DNA of 64,000 bases from Takakia lepidozioides. Lineage: Eukaryota; Streptophyta; Takakiopsida; Takakiales; Takakiaceae. Where the stretch lies: positions 57,515,053-57,579,052 of the forward strand of contig CM060732.1 of NCBI GenBank assembly GCA_030704615.1, read 5' to 3'. Position 1 is the first letter of the stretch. Each line of letters opens with the position of its first letter. Positions 53,733 to 63,859 of the stretch are shown piece by piece. A program made the translations under genes and the position numbers. The notes under the pieces were generated by a model. That model had not been told where the DNA came from. It ran no database searches and saw only the letters and a list, made by a program, of their open reading frames with translations.

Positions 53733-54053
53733 ATGTTGAGTTCAAAAGTACTCAAAGAAGGATGGTTACTCAGTGATTTCGTGAAATCACGACAGAACGA
53801 GTCAACAGAAGCAAAGGAATGGAAAACATTCCTGGAAAATTTTCATGGTTTACCAAGAGCAATACAACAGAAAATCTTTCTGTCAGTCGTGAAAGAAGAT
53901 GACAAATGGGGATTGAAGGGAGGAGTGATCAGTATTACACGAGCACCTTGGGAATGTAGGATTAGAAGTGAAGAGTGGTTGTCTCGTCTAGCTCTATTGA
54001 TTACTCTAATCCCAATCAGAAAAGTTTGTTACACTAGTTATATTTTCAGATAA
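53733..54053 (+). CDS. Short extra ORF between primer site and gag
   Basis: 106 codons from ATG 53733, encoding a Lys/Glu/Trp-rich product (WKTFLENFHGLPRAIQQKIFL, a GVISITRAPWE segment, LITLIPIRKV). No known domain. Related codons recur in the older copy at 49.5-50.0 kb. The homology appears to continue past the stop at 54051 (EYWIPKDLL near 54105), so this frame is probably truncated. Ogre/Tat elements of seed plants also carry an ORF before gag; whether these are homologous cannot be judged here. Confidence 0.5.
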   Translation: MLSSKVLKEGWLLSDFVKSRQNESTEAKEWKTFLENFHGLPRAIQQKIFLSVVKEDDKWGLKGGVISITRAPWECRIRSEEWLSRLALLITLIPIRKVCYTSYIFR

Positions 54054-54339
54054 AGATGTTCAAATTATGAATATTGTCACACGATCATAGAAGCAGTGGA
54101 GTACTGGATACCCAAAGACTTATTGCAAGTCAGATACACTGTAAAAGACAGATGGTATTATTGTGCCCATTAAAAAGTTTGATGATCAATCAGTAAAAAA
54201 GAAAATTAAGTTGTAATACGGATTCTTGCAAGATAGGATGAGTCTTGAAGAAAGGGTAGAGACACTATAAATTTTCTTTACTGACATACCAAGATTGTGT
54301 TAAAGGGTACTGAAAAGGAATTCTACATATGATGTGGGA

Positions 54340-56127
54340 ATGAATGAGGAAATTAAAGAAAAAGCTAAACAAGACAGAGCTGAACGAATAGGGAAATATG
54401 CTGCAGGAAGGGAGGCTCGGTTAAGAGAACAGTTCCCAGAATTACAGAACTTGAAAATTATTCAAGGTGAGACATTAAACAGTGATAAACCAAAAGATCA
54501 GGAAATCGGATCGGTGGGAAGTGGGAACACTACACCAGAAGAAGTTGCCAGTAATGTACTTGGTGAATGGTTACCACAAGAAAGATCTGAAGGACCTTCT
54601 ACAGCAACAAGCCCAAATAGAGGTTTTGCTGAAATATTAGAGGAAAGATTTGAGAACATTTTGAGTGAAGAAGGTGAAAGAAGTGAAAGCACTTCTCCAG
54701 AAAGGATAACCAGAACTGCACTCAAAGCTTTTAAAGATTCATTAAGCTTAGTAGGGACAACAGCTGGGAGACGACTATCATTGGGACAAGGACCTCCTAG
54801 CTTTGAATCACTGTTTGGAAGACAAACACCAACACCACCACAGCCAGCAGCAGCGGGACCATCCCAGTTTGGACAACCAGTTGCACCAGCTACACCGACG
54901 GCTTTAGCAGCAAGCAAAACCAGACCACCATTTCTTTTATATGATGGGAAATCTGATCCAGATATCCATCTTAATCAATTTGAAAACATGTGCACCATTT
55001 ACAATGAAGCAATAGACCAAGAGAAGATCCGACTATTTCCTTGTTCAATGGCCCGAAAAGGCATTGAATGGTTGGCAACTTTCCCAGCCAATCACTTTGC
55101 GAATTAGGCGGATATGAGAGCCGCGTTTCAAGAAAGATATAGATCCAACAAATCCACGTTTGAAATCTTCACAGGATTACAGAACCTAAGACAGAAAAAG
55201 AAAGAATTGGTAGTCGACTACCTGGAGAGAATAAAGACTCTGATCAGGAAACTACCTCAAGCACCAGGGGATGATTTGCAAAAATCATGGTTCATCAATG
55301 GACTTCGTCCTGAATACGTTACCATGATTACAGTCATGCCTAACAACACTTTGGCTGAAACAGTAGGGATTGCAAAGAAGTTGGAATTGGGATTCCATCA
55401 GAGCAGAAGTAAAGATTCCAAGGATCTCTTGGAAGAAGAAGACTCTGATGATGAAGAAAAGCCCAAGCAAAAGAAGAAAGAAGTGATTGACAAAACCACC
55501 TTGGATCAGAAGATAGCCGAGGCTATCAAGAATTTTAAAGATGAAGGGCCACGAAAGGCAACATGGTGTCACAAATGCGGGACTGCAGGACACCTGGCAA
55601 CAGAATGCCATATGAAGGACAAATACTGTGATATTTGTCATATGAACAATCATAATACCAGCCATTGTATTTACAACCAACGGGCCAAGAAGACTGGGTA
55701 CACACGAGAGGTGGGGGTACACCAAGTCCAAATCCAACGGGGAGGATCGGACGAACCAAGACGATACAACATGGGTAATCGTTATCAGAGACCACGAAAT
55801 GAATATCCACCAAGGGATAGGGAACATCAACCCAGAAACAAAGAAAGCACGAGATGCCACTATTGCAAGAAAGAGGGACACTAGAAACATGAATGCCAGT
55901 TGCGAATCAAGCATGAGGCAGAAGTGGGAAATGTGGAAGCCGGACCAAGTGTAGCCGTAAGTGTGGTAACCCCTGTAGTGGATACTCTTGCGGTAACCCA
56001 AACTTAGGCCAAGAAACAGAAACCTCCAGATAAGGAGATTGAAGAAGAACGGAAACAATATCCAGAAAGTGCAGCATGGTAGGAGGAAAAGAGCTTACAC
56101 CAGGAAGTAAGTAAAACCATAGCTCAA
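54340..56127 (+). pseudogene. Gag of the Tat-like element, interrupted by TAG codons
   Basis: Starts MNEEIKEKAKQDRAE. The retrotransposon-gag core (RPPFLLYDGKSDPDIHLNQFENM ... WFINGLRPEYV) spans 54920-55330, followed by an acidic/Lys-rich linker and three zinc knuckles: CHKCGTAGHLATEC, CDICHMNNHNTSHC and CHYCKKEGH...C (55560-55900). In-frame TAG codons at 55105, 55882, 56005 and 56080 interrupt one continuous frame. At 55105 the related gag on the other strand has Trp. Confidence 0.8.
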
Positions 56128-57324
56128 ATGCAAGAGGGAACCCATATACCTTTTGGAGAGCCAACTCCAGATAAGCAAATCAGACCAACGGTGAAGACCA
56201 TGAATACAACCACGGAAACAGAATTGGCCGAAGTAATCTGCCAGACCAAGACCCAAATTACCATTGGACAATTATTAAAAATTGCTCCACCCTGTAAGAA
56301 AACTTTATTTCGGGCGATCGAGGCATTGACCCCCACACCAAAACAAAAACCAACACCAGAGGTTTACCCGATTAAACCCACAACTATACGACAAACTCCA
56401 GATTACGACGAAGCAGTACCCGTAATACAAGTACGTATTGGACGGAAGATGGTAACAAATGTACTCATCGATGGAGGATCAGGAGTGAATATCATGACAT
56501 AAAAGATGAAGAAGTCATTAGGATTGGGGCACATGGAACCTGCTCCATTCACGGTACGAATGGCTGATCAACGAAAAGTGTAGCCATTGGGGATCATCAG
56601 ACGACTTGCAATGGAAGTAGCAGGACTGGTATACGAAATATCAGTAACCATTCTGAGAATGGAGGATGTGGCAGAGGGATATTCACTACTACTTGGCTGA
56701 CCATGGTTAACACAAGCCCAATCACAACACGATTGGGGAAGTCAGACTCTCACAATAAAAAAGGGAGCAGAACAAGTCACCATCACGACGAAGCAACGAG
56801 GTACCATTCCACGAGAGAAATGACCTTGCATAGTGGAAGAATATGATTGGTCCAGTGGACTGTCGGATGAAGAAGAAGCCACAGTATACGCAGCACATCC
56901 ACAGTTGGAACCTATTGGACAACTGGTGGTCAAGCATACCACAACAGTAGGATGTCACATGGTGAACACCCAAGGAGAACCAAATACTTCGAGAACTGAA
57001 GATCCAGAGGAAGCAGCGATGGACACACCTCAACACCCGGCCCGGTTCTATCAAGAAAGGGAAGAAGACATTCAAATCAGTGAAGTACCTGCCACAATTG
57101 CAACCATCGGACAAGAGATTGCAGGATGGACAGTAACGGAAGAAACTCAATTGATTCAAGTGAATCTGGGAACAGTGGAAGAACCACAGATAATACGAGT
57201 AAGTGCAGGTCTTGAAGAATCATTTCTACAAGAAGCCACCGCATTATTCACTGAATACAAGGATGTATTGGCCTGGAACTACAATGATTTGAAGGGTATA
57301 CCTTCTAACATCTGTCAGCACTGA
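56128..57324 (+). pseudogene. Protease and linker of the Tat-like element
   Basis: Continues the gag frame. The protease site is RKMVTNVLIDGGSGVNIM at about 56450-56500: Asp-Gly-Gly in place of Asp-Thr/Ser-Gly, a variant I associate with the Tat/Athila group. Downstream a YSLLLG-PWL motif follows. Stops at 56500 (TAA), 56581 (TAG), 56698, 56821 and 57322 (TGA). The linker after it is acidic and leads to the RT start. Confidence 0.7.
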
Positions 57325-59012
57325 ATTGAATTAGAAGTTGACACAAAACCAATTCGTCAGAACCGTTACAGAATGAACCCCAACTATGCAGCTAAAGTTT
57401 GGGAAGAAATCAAGAAGTTACTGGATGCAGGATTCATATACCCAGTAGAGACACCAAAATGGTTATCGCCCATTGTGATAGTACCCAAGAAAAATGGAAA
57501 ACTACAAGTGTTTGTACCGCAACTTAAACGCAGGAACCAAGAAAGACCTTTTTCCACTACCTTTCACTGAAATAGTGTTGGACAAAGTGGCTGGACATGA
57601 AATGTACTCATTCATGGATGGGTTTAGTGGGTACAACCAGGTACAGATGGCAGAAGAAGACCGAGAAAAGACCGCATTCATCACTGAATGGGGAGCATAT
57701 GCTTACAAAGTCATGCCATTTGGACTTTGCAATGCACCAGCCACGTTTCAACGAGCAGTATCTGAGATATTCAAGAACTATCTCAATGATTTTATGTAGG
57801 TATTTTTGGATGATTTCAGTGTCTTTGGACAAAAATCCAAACATTTGGCACAGTTAAAACTTTGCCTACAAGCCTGCAGAAACAATGGAGTAAGTCTCAA
57901 CCCGGAAAAATGTACATTTTGTGTGAATTCAGGAGTATTATTGGGACACATTGTGTGCCAACAAGGAATTCTGGTAGATCCAAAGAAAGTGGAGGTTATC
58001 CAGAAAATACCACCACCAGAAAATCCCAAGAAACTCAAGAGATTTTTGGGGACAGACAAGCTATTACAGAAGGTACATGGACAAATATGCTCACAGAGCG
58101 GCACTAGTCTATAGACTGCTGAAGCAAGATGCCGAATATCGATGGTCTCCAGCTTGCCAGGAATCATTTGATTCACTAAAAAGGGCACTCACAGCAGCAC
58201 CAATTCTGATAAATCCAAGATGAGATTTACCATTTCATGTACACAGTGATGCATCAGGCATTGCTTTGGGAGCGGTTCTAGCTCAGAATGTGACAGGCAC
58301 AATAGATTCACCAATCTATTATGCAAGCAGATTGTTGACAGCAGCAGAAAAGAACTATAACACCACAGAAAGGGAAGCATTGGCAATGATTTATGCTATT
58401 CAAAAATTTCGGCATTATTTACTTGGCAATCGCTTTAAGTTTATTGTTGATCATCAGGCTCTAGTTCATCTAGCAAATCGACCACTAACTAGTGGCAGGG
58501 TTGCTCGATGGTTATTACTTCTTCATGAGTATGACTTTGAAGTTGTTCATAAACCAGGGAGATTACATGTTACAGCAGATCATCTGTCAAGGATTACTAC
58601 AGGAGAACCAGCCATGGGGGTAGAGGATCAACTTCCCGATGCATTTCTGTTTGCTGTTCAACCAGAAGCACCAGATGAAGAGACAGATCCTATAAATGCT
58701 CTGGGAATGTTTCAAGGAGACTATGACCTTCCAGATGCTCTCAAACTCATGGACGACACGGATGAAGATGAAGATTCATCCGATGAAGATGAACCTCTTG
58801 ATGAAGGACTTATTATTGAAGAAGAGCCAGATCCACAAGAAGAAGATGACAAGGAAAACGAAGAAACAAACAATCAAGAATTGGCCAATATCAGTATTGG
58901 AGCTTATACAGTCACCAAAGAAGAATCAGAAGATATTCAGGATCAAAATCAAGATGATTGGCAATGGCCAATCAAATACTATCTGAACACAGGGAAATTT
59001 CCTGAAGGTTAG
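57325..59012 (+). pseudogene. RT-RNase H of the Tat-like element
   Basis: RT motifs: RYRMNPNYAAKVWEEI, WLSPIVIVPKKNGK, then after a short deletion near 57520 RNLNAGTKKD, VMPFGLCNAPATFQR and the catalytic FLDDFSVFG (57803-57830). A TAG at 57797 precedes the catalytic site. An extra G near 58050 shifts frame. RNase H begins FHVHSDASGIALGAVL (58230 on) and ends HVTADHLSRI. It is followed by an acidic linker with many Asp/Glu (58690-58870) and a TAG at 59010. TGA at 58221 lies at the RNase H start. Confidence 0.8.
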
Positions 59013-59024
59013 ACCAAAGATGAC

Positions 59025-60497
59025 ATGAGGAAGCTTTCAATGAAAAGCAAGCCATATACATTAATCAAAGGGATTTTGTACAAAAGAGGAATTGATTCCA
59101 TAATGAGAAGATGTGTAAACAAAGACCAAGCCAAAACAGTAATGCAAGAACTACACGAAGGAATTGCAGGTGGACACTTCAGTTCGGACCTGACAACAAA
59201 GAAAATATTACTAGCAGGCTACTGGTGGCCTACTATATTTGGAGATACTTATGAACACTGTCAACAGTGTGATGTCTGCCAGAGGATGGGACCAGTAGAA
59301 CGAACCGGGAAGGGGACTCTGCACCCAATACTACCAACAGAACCATTTCAGCGCTGGGGGCTAGACTTTGTGGGACCCATTAAACCTCCAGCAAGGTACA
59401 CACAAAACCAATACATCCTCACAGCCACTGACTACACTACCAAATGGGTAGAGGCCAAGGCACTAAGAGACAATACTGCCAGATCAACAGCCAAATTCTT
59501 ATATGAAAACATCATCACACGATTTGGATGCCCACTGGAATTCGTCAGTGATCAGGGATCACACTTCATAAATGATGCTATAAAATGCTTGACGGAGGAG
59601 TTCATGATTGTACATCACAAGAGTACTGCTTACTATCCTCAAGGAAACGGTCAGGCCGAATCTACCAACAAAATATTATGCACTATCACGAAACATACAT
59701 CATTTCAACTAGTGTATGGAGCAGAGGCACTATTACCCATTGAATGTATGATACCCACACTACAAACCGGAACTCATGAACGATGGGGCTTAGAAGAATC
59801 ATTACGAGTCAGGGAATATGAATTATTCCATCTGGAAGAAGTTCGAGCAGATGCCGCAGATAATATGGCACGGATCCAGGAACAACGAAGGAAAAGAATA
59901 TCCGAAGGGAAAGAGAAATCTTTCCAAGACGGGGATATTGTATTATGGTTACCAACAATCAAGAAGATCAAACTGGGCGGAAAATTGAAAATGCCATGGA
60001 TGGGACCATTTCAAATCAAAAGGGTACATGACAATGGAACTGTTGATTTGCAAACCTTGGAACAAGAATTCGTGGGACGAATTAATATTAACAAGTTAAA
60101 AGGCTACCAGGGAATACATGACAAAACCCTTATACATGATTTATACGCCAATGAGAAAGATCAAACTGAAGAGGAGGAGCGCGAAACCACCAATGCCTAC
60201 TACATTCATCACGACACGGTGAATCAGCTTGTACTAAGACAAGTGGCAACACGAATTCAGGGCACCACGACGGCTAGACAGTCTTGGCCTGCGATACTTC
60301 ATCACCACGCTGGACTGGAACCTGAAGCACGACGAGCTATGCAGGGAGTTCTTGGAGAATTACAACACCAGCACTCGGAGCACAAATGTCCACGACACGC
60401 ACATCCTGCTGACAGAGAAGTACTTGGCAGAAGCTCTTTATCCTCTTCGTCCATGAGTTCCTCTTGTTCTGGAATTGGTGGCATGAACTCCTCATGA
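59025..60497 (+). pseudogene. Integrase of the Tat-like element, internally deleted
   Basis: Open frame of 490 codons. HHCC domain (HEGIAGGHF ... CQQCDVC), catalytic core with Asp in WGLDFVGPI, Asp in FVSDQGSHF and Glu in [10 protein letters not shown], so the DDE triad is present. About 30 residues usually found between STNKILCTI and [12 protein letters not shown] are missing near 59690, which should inactivate it. The C-terminal GPFQIKRV region follows. The last about 100 codons (after 60150) have no integrase homology and overlap the antisense ORF. Confidence 0.8.
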
Positions 60498-61717
60498 ATG
60501 TCTGTCACCAATTTCGCCAACTGGCACTTCATCTGCCTCACCATTGCCCTGTTGAGTTTCTTCATCTCCAATTCACTCCCTTCATTCAACCAGGCTCTGG
60601 CTAAGGCTGCGTCTGCTGCATCCAACCCTGCTTGCAATGTTAGCTTCTCCAGCTGCTGTTTCCATTCTTGTTCATTGCCCATGGCAATGTCTCTTTCTGT
60701 GGTGGCGATAAACAGCCTGCTCTCAGCATTCTCCCTTTGCTTCAGCAGTGCAGTGTTGCTATTGAGCCACTTGGTTCCCTGATCTCTGGCAGTCCTCAGA
60801 TGCCCCTTGAGTGTCTCCACCTGCTGCTTTAATGTTTGCACCTGCCCTGTGAGTGTTTCCACCCCTGTCTCTGTTTTCCGAGATCTCTCTCGCTCTGCAT
60901 CGAGGTCGGCTTGGACATGGCGTGTTTCGTCTCTCTGTCTTTCCCACTTTTGCTCCCACTCATCTCTGCGTTGTGCCAATGTGTTGTATTGGCGGAGTAA
61001 GGTTGACTTTTGATCTTCTAATGCTGCAATTGTAACCTCATGGTTACATACTGTTCTTGCAGTGGCCAATTCCCTCTGGTGCTTCTCTTTGATGTGGTCT
61101 AAGATCATGTTCAGGTTTTCCGGGCTGATGTAATCCTTGGCCCTGTCCATACAAACTGTCAGTTGCCCCAATGCTTGTATTGCCTGTAGAATGACATTTT
61201 GTGGTGCTTCCTCCAACCCTGTGTCCCATGTTGTTGTATCTAAAACTTGTTATGCTAGTAGTAATTCCAAATTGGAATTTCTATCTTGCTGCTGCTGACT
61301 CGGTGCCTCTTGCACCATCTGCTGTTGTTGCTGATTGGGTGTCTGTTGTACTATCTGCTGTTGCTGCTGGTCGGGTGTCTGTTGCACCATCTGCTGTTGC
61401 TGCGCCACTATGTCTCTTTCCTCTGATTGTGTGGCCTTTGTGTGTGCTGCTTGTTGTGCTTCGGTGTTGCCATGGCTAATTTCCATGGGCGTTGCTTCGT
61501 TGGTCTGTGGTTTGTTCCATCTTTCTGACTGTTGATTCTCCCCTTCTCTCTGTACTGGGGAATCAGCCGTCGAGTTGATGATGTCCTCTGCTACTGCACT
61601 TGTGGTTGCTTCGTTGATCCGGGCTCTCTTTGCAAGTCCGCCCTCTTCTTCTTCCTGACATGTTGCCGTCTCACTTCCTTCTTCCTTCATTGTGTCTACC
61701 CGTTGCATGATTCCCAA
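60302..61717 (-). CDS. Long antisense ORF: Gln-rich N-terminus and coiled coil
   Basis: Minus-strand frame of 471 codons from ATG 61717, interrupted once by TAA at 61250-61252, with both halves in the same phase. The N-terminal third is acidic then Gln-rich, with repeated [11 protein letters not shown] blocks. After the stop, a long Glu/Lys/Arg/Gln heptad-like stretch ([19 protein letters not shown] and surroundings) predicts a coiled coil, then an acidic [20 protein letters not shown] segment. No known domain recognised. It overlaps the integrase 3' end tail-to-tail. Antisense ORFs between integrase and the 3' LTR are known in some Tat-lineage elements (for example Grande and Retand); function there is also unclear. 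Confidence 0.6.
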
Positions 61718-61927
61718 CGTCGCTTGATCTTCGGCCGTTAGGTGTACAGTGTGTCAAGTCATTTGGAGTAACAATGGAGTTGCCATGGTAACAGTCGCTT
61801 CCTTCTTCTTCTTTGTCAACCTGGTCAGTTCTTGAGTTAACTTCTTCAATAAGAAGCTTGCACAATTCACGATTTGCCCATTGAAGCAAATCAACACTTG
61901 GTCGATTAGCTCCTTGGTACAGTAGCT

Positions 61928-62966
61928 ATGGTTTTGCCTGAGGCAAAGCAATGTGCTAAGTACTGGGGCTATCTTCCTGAAGCCATGGTTTTTGCTGTGG
62001 CTGCATGTGTAGCCTTGATCTGCTTGGTTGAGATTCTCAAACAAATCTGCAAGTACAAACCTTGGAGGTTTGCCGGTGTGCGGTGGTACGTCCAGACTGG
62101 GAAGGTGAAAGAGAGACACCAATACAATCAACAACAACAACACCAATACAAACACCACCAACAACACAACCACCACCAAACCAACAGACACTGGTACAGG
62201 CCACAGTAGGGCCATCTACTCAAGAGGTAAACCCTGTAACACTACCAAGTGTCCTGGTAGCATCAACTTCAGTAGCAGTGGATGATTTCCAAATCATGCC
62301 ATGCAAGCAGGATGAGGAGTGGTTAAAGTATTCAAAGGAATACTTTAAAATGATGGTAGTACCAGCCCTCCAAATCCCAGAAATATTGGAGAAGGTTTTC
62401 AAAACCTTAACTCCCTGCAAATCATTGGGTCAACTGCATCTTCTCAATCAAACTCTTATTCCTTTGAGATATAGGATGAGACCACTGGCTAAGGAGGAGA
62501 CATGGTCAAGGGCAGAATTGGTTGAATTTTGGCGCCAAGCTCCTCTGGAATACAAGGAGCTAGTAGCTTACATGTGGGCAGTGGGGCAATTGAAGATTAA
62601 TCCTACCCCGGCAGTAACCATTGTGATGGGATGCCCAAGTTTTTATATTGGCAGTTACTTGTACCGCATGTTCGTGACAATGAGGGGAAGCTGGCAGCGC
62701 TATGAGAGTATTGAAAAAGATACTCATTGGGAATTACCCAAATTCCAGCCACCAGAGAGAGTCACATGCACTTCAATATATATGAATAGGCCACTTTATG
62801 CTGAAGCATGGCGCCAGACGAAGGACCACCGGAGGAACAACCAGACAGTGACGATAACAGGAACAAGAAGCTGCCACCACGACAATCCTGGGACGCACTT
62901 CCTACCTCGCAGACAGGCATGCCACCACCTTACATCCCCAAGAGATACAGCAAGTACAAGAACTGA
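61928..62966 (+). pseudogene. Sense accessory ORF with a membrane segment and Pro-rich end
   Basis: Three plus frames appear to form one former ORF. 61928-62209 starts MVLPEAKQCAKYW and has one hydrophobic stretch, AMVFAVAACVALICLVEIL. A CAA/CCA-rich low-complexity stretch (62105-62205) is open in two frames. 62062-63012 then carries a compact region (EEWLKYSKEYFKMMVVPALQIPEI ... WSRAELVEFWRQAPLEYKELVAYMWAVGQL). Near 62808 a third frame gives MAPDEGPPEEQPDSDDN ... MPPPYIPKRYSKYKN, ending with TGA at 62964. No known family. The position after pol and a membrane segment recall env-like ORFs of some plant Ty3 elements, but no envelope signature is seen. Confidence 0.4.
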
Positions 62967-62989
62967 CAAAATTGTGCAGACACAATTTC

Positions 62990-63009
62990 AAAAGAGAGGG
63001 GGGAATAAA
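62990..63009 (+). other. Polypurine tract of the Tat-like element
   Basis: AAAAGAGAGGGGGGAATAAA immediately before the TG of the 3' LTR, all purine except one T. It primes plus-strand DNA synthesis. Confidence 0.85.
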
Positions 63010-63105
63010 TGATAACGGCTATGCTACGAAGGACAGACAACGAGGGTCGCAACGGGACATACTGGGTAGTGATGGACGTACACTACCTGAGCCACAGGCA
63101 GAGAC

Positions 63106-63128
63106 GGCTAAGTACGCGGTACTTAGCC
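63106..63128. other. Perfect palindrome in the LTR
   Basis: GGCTAAGTAC, three bases, GTACTTAGCC. Also conserved in the inverted LTR part at 50560-50582, so it existed before the LTRs diverged. It could form a hairpin or bind a dimeric factor. Confidence 0.75.
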
Positions 63129-63377
63129 AATGGCGGGACAAGGGTACATTACCACGAGAGCAGTAAGGGGTAGTGTAGTAACTGTGAGCCGTGAACCACG
63201 ATATCACACGGTCACGATAGCATCGACTTTAACCAATAGAGGGAGTAGTGGACCGTTTACCACTATGGCTCACGACCACTACAACGAACCACTTTCTAGC
63301 AAACCTTTTAGGTTGCGTAGGCAGTTAGGCAAACGGTCATTAACGACCGCAGGCTGTAACGGCTCTTTCGAGCATAG

Positions 63378-63386
63378 TATAAAAAG
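63378..63386 (+). promoter_or_regulatory. TATA box of the 3' LTR
   Basis: TATAAAAAG in the LTR, about 370 bp into it. The matching part of the 5' LTR is lost in the roughly 250-bp deletion, so the 5' copy would lack this promoter. Confidence 0.6.
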
Positions 63387-63859
63387 ACCGCACGCAACTT
63401 AGAGGGTGTGCAGTATGAGTATCAGTGATCAATGTGTATTTAGAGGGACTCAGAGTGATTCTGTGTACTTCTGTGATGATGTGACGAGCTCTGAAGTAAA
63501 GCCATGCTATTCGAAGTATCTCTGTGTAGAGTGAACGTGAGATGGTGAGAATGTGTATCATCTTAGAATAGTTCTTGTTTTCTCTTGACTACCATATGCT
63601 TATATGAACCAAGAGGCTTCAGTCCTTTCAACTAAGATATTTTATGCTTAAGAGACTGTAGATTGGTCTTAATCAATAGGATTAAGCAGTCTGCAAGGAT
63701 ATGGCTTCATCCGACGTTCATGGTTTAGCTATACTTAAAACGATTACTTCATAATCGTTTCTGAAAGCATACCGTCGGACAACCTCTGTTGCATGTCTTA
63801 GGAAATGGGTAGTAGTGTTAATAGCCTGTTTTGTCTAAGTCATAAACCAGTGGTTAACA

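Larger units (their letters stand above)
53374..63859 (+). mobile_element. Ty3/gypsy element of Tat/Athila type with accessory ORFs
   Basis: Order on the plus strand: remaining 5' LTR (53374-53704), primer site (53707), extra ORF (53733-54053), gag with three zinc knuckles (54340-56127), protease (about 56400-56700), RT-RNase H (57325-58640), integrase (59025-60140), antisense ORF (60302-61717), sense ORF with membrane segment (61928-62966), polypurine tract (62990-63009), 3' LTR (63010-63859). No chromodomain; the integrase tail carries [12 protein letters not shown] and long basic stretches as in Tat elements. The coding region is dead (many stops, two shifts, an integrase deletion). LTR halves differ by several substitutions, so it is older than the chromovirus at 10.6-17.6 kb. 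Confidence 0.85.
63010..63859 (+). repeat. 3' LTR of the Tat-like element, 850 bp
   Basis: Starts TGATAACGG after the polypurine tract and ends GGTTAACA, with the end fixed by comparison with 53704. Both 5' LTR parts align to it. The sequence after 63859 has no match to the left flank, since the left side is rearranged. Confidence 0.88.

Noticed and set aside
54340-59012. Alternative genetic code (TAG or TGA read as amino acids)
   Set aside because: TAA, TAG and TGA all occur at different residue types, and intact host genes here use TAG and TGA as stops. Decay by transitions explains the pattern.
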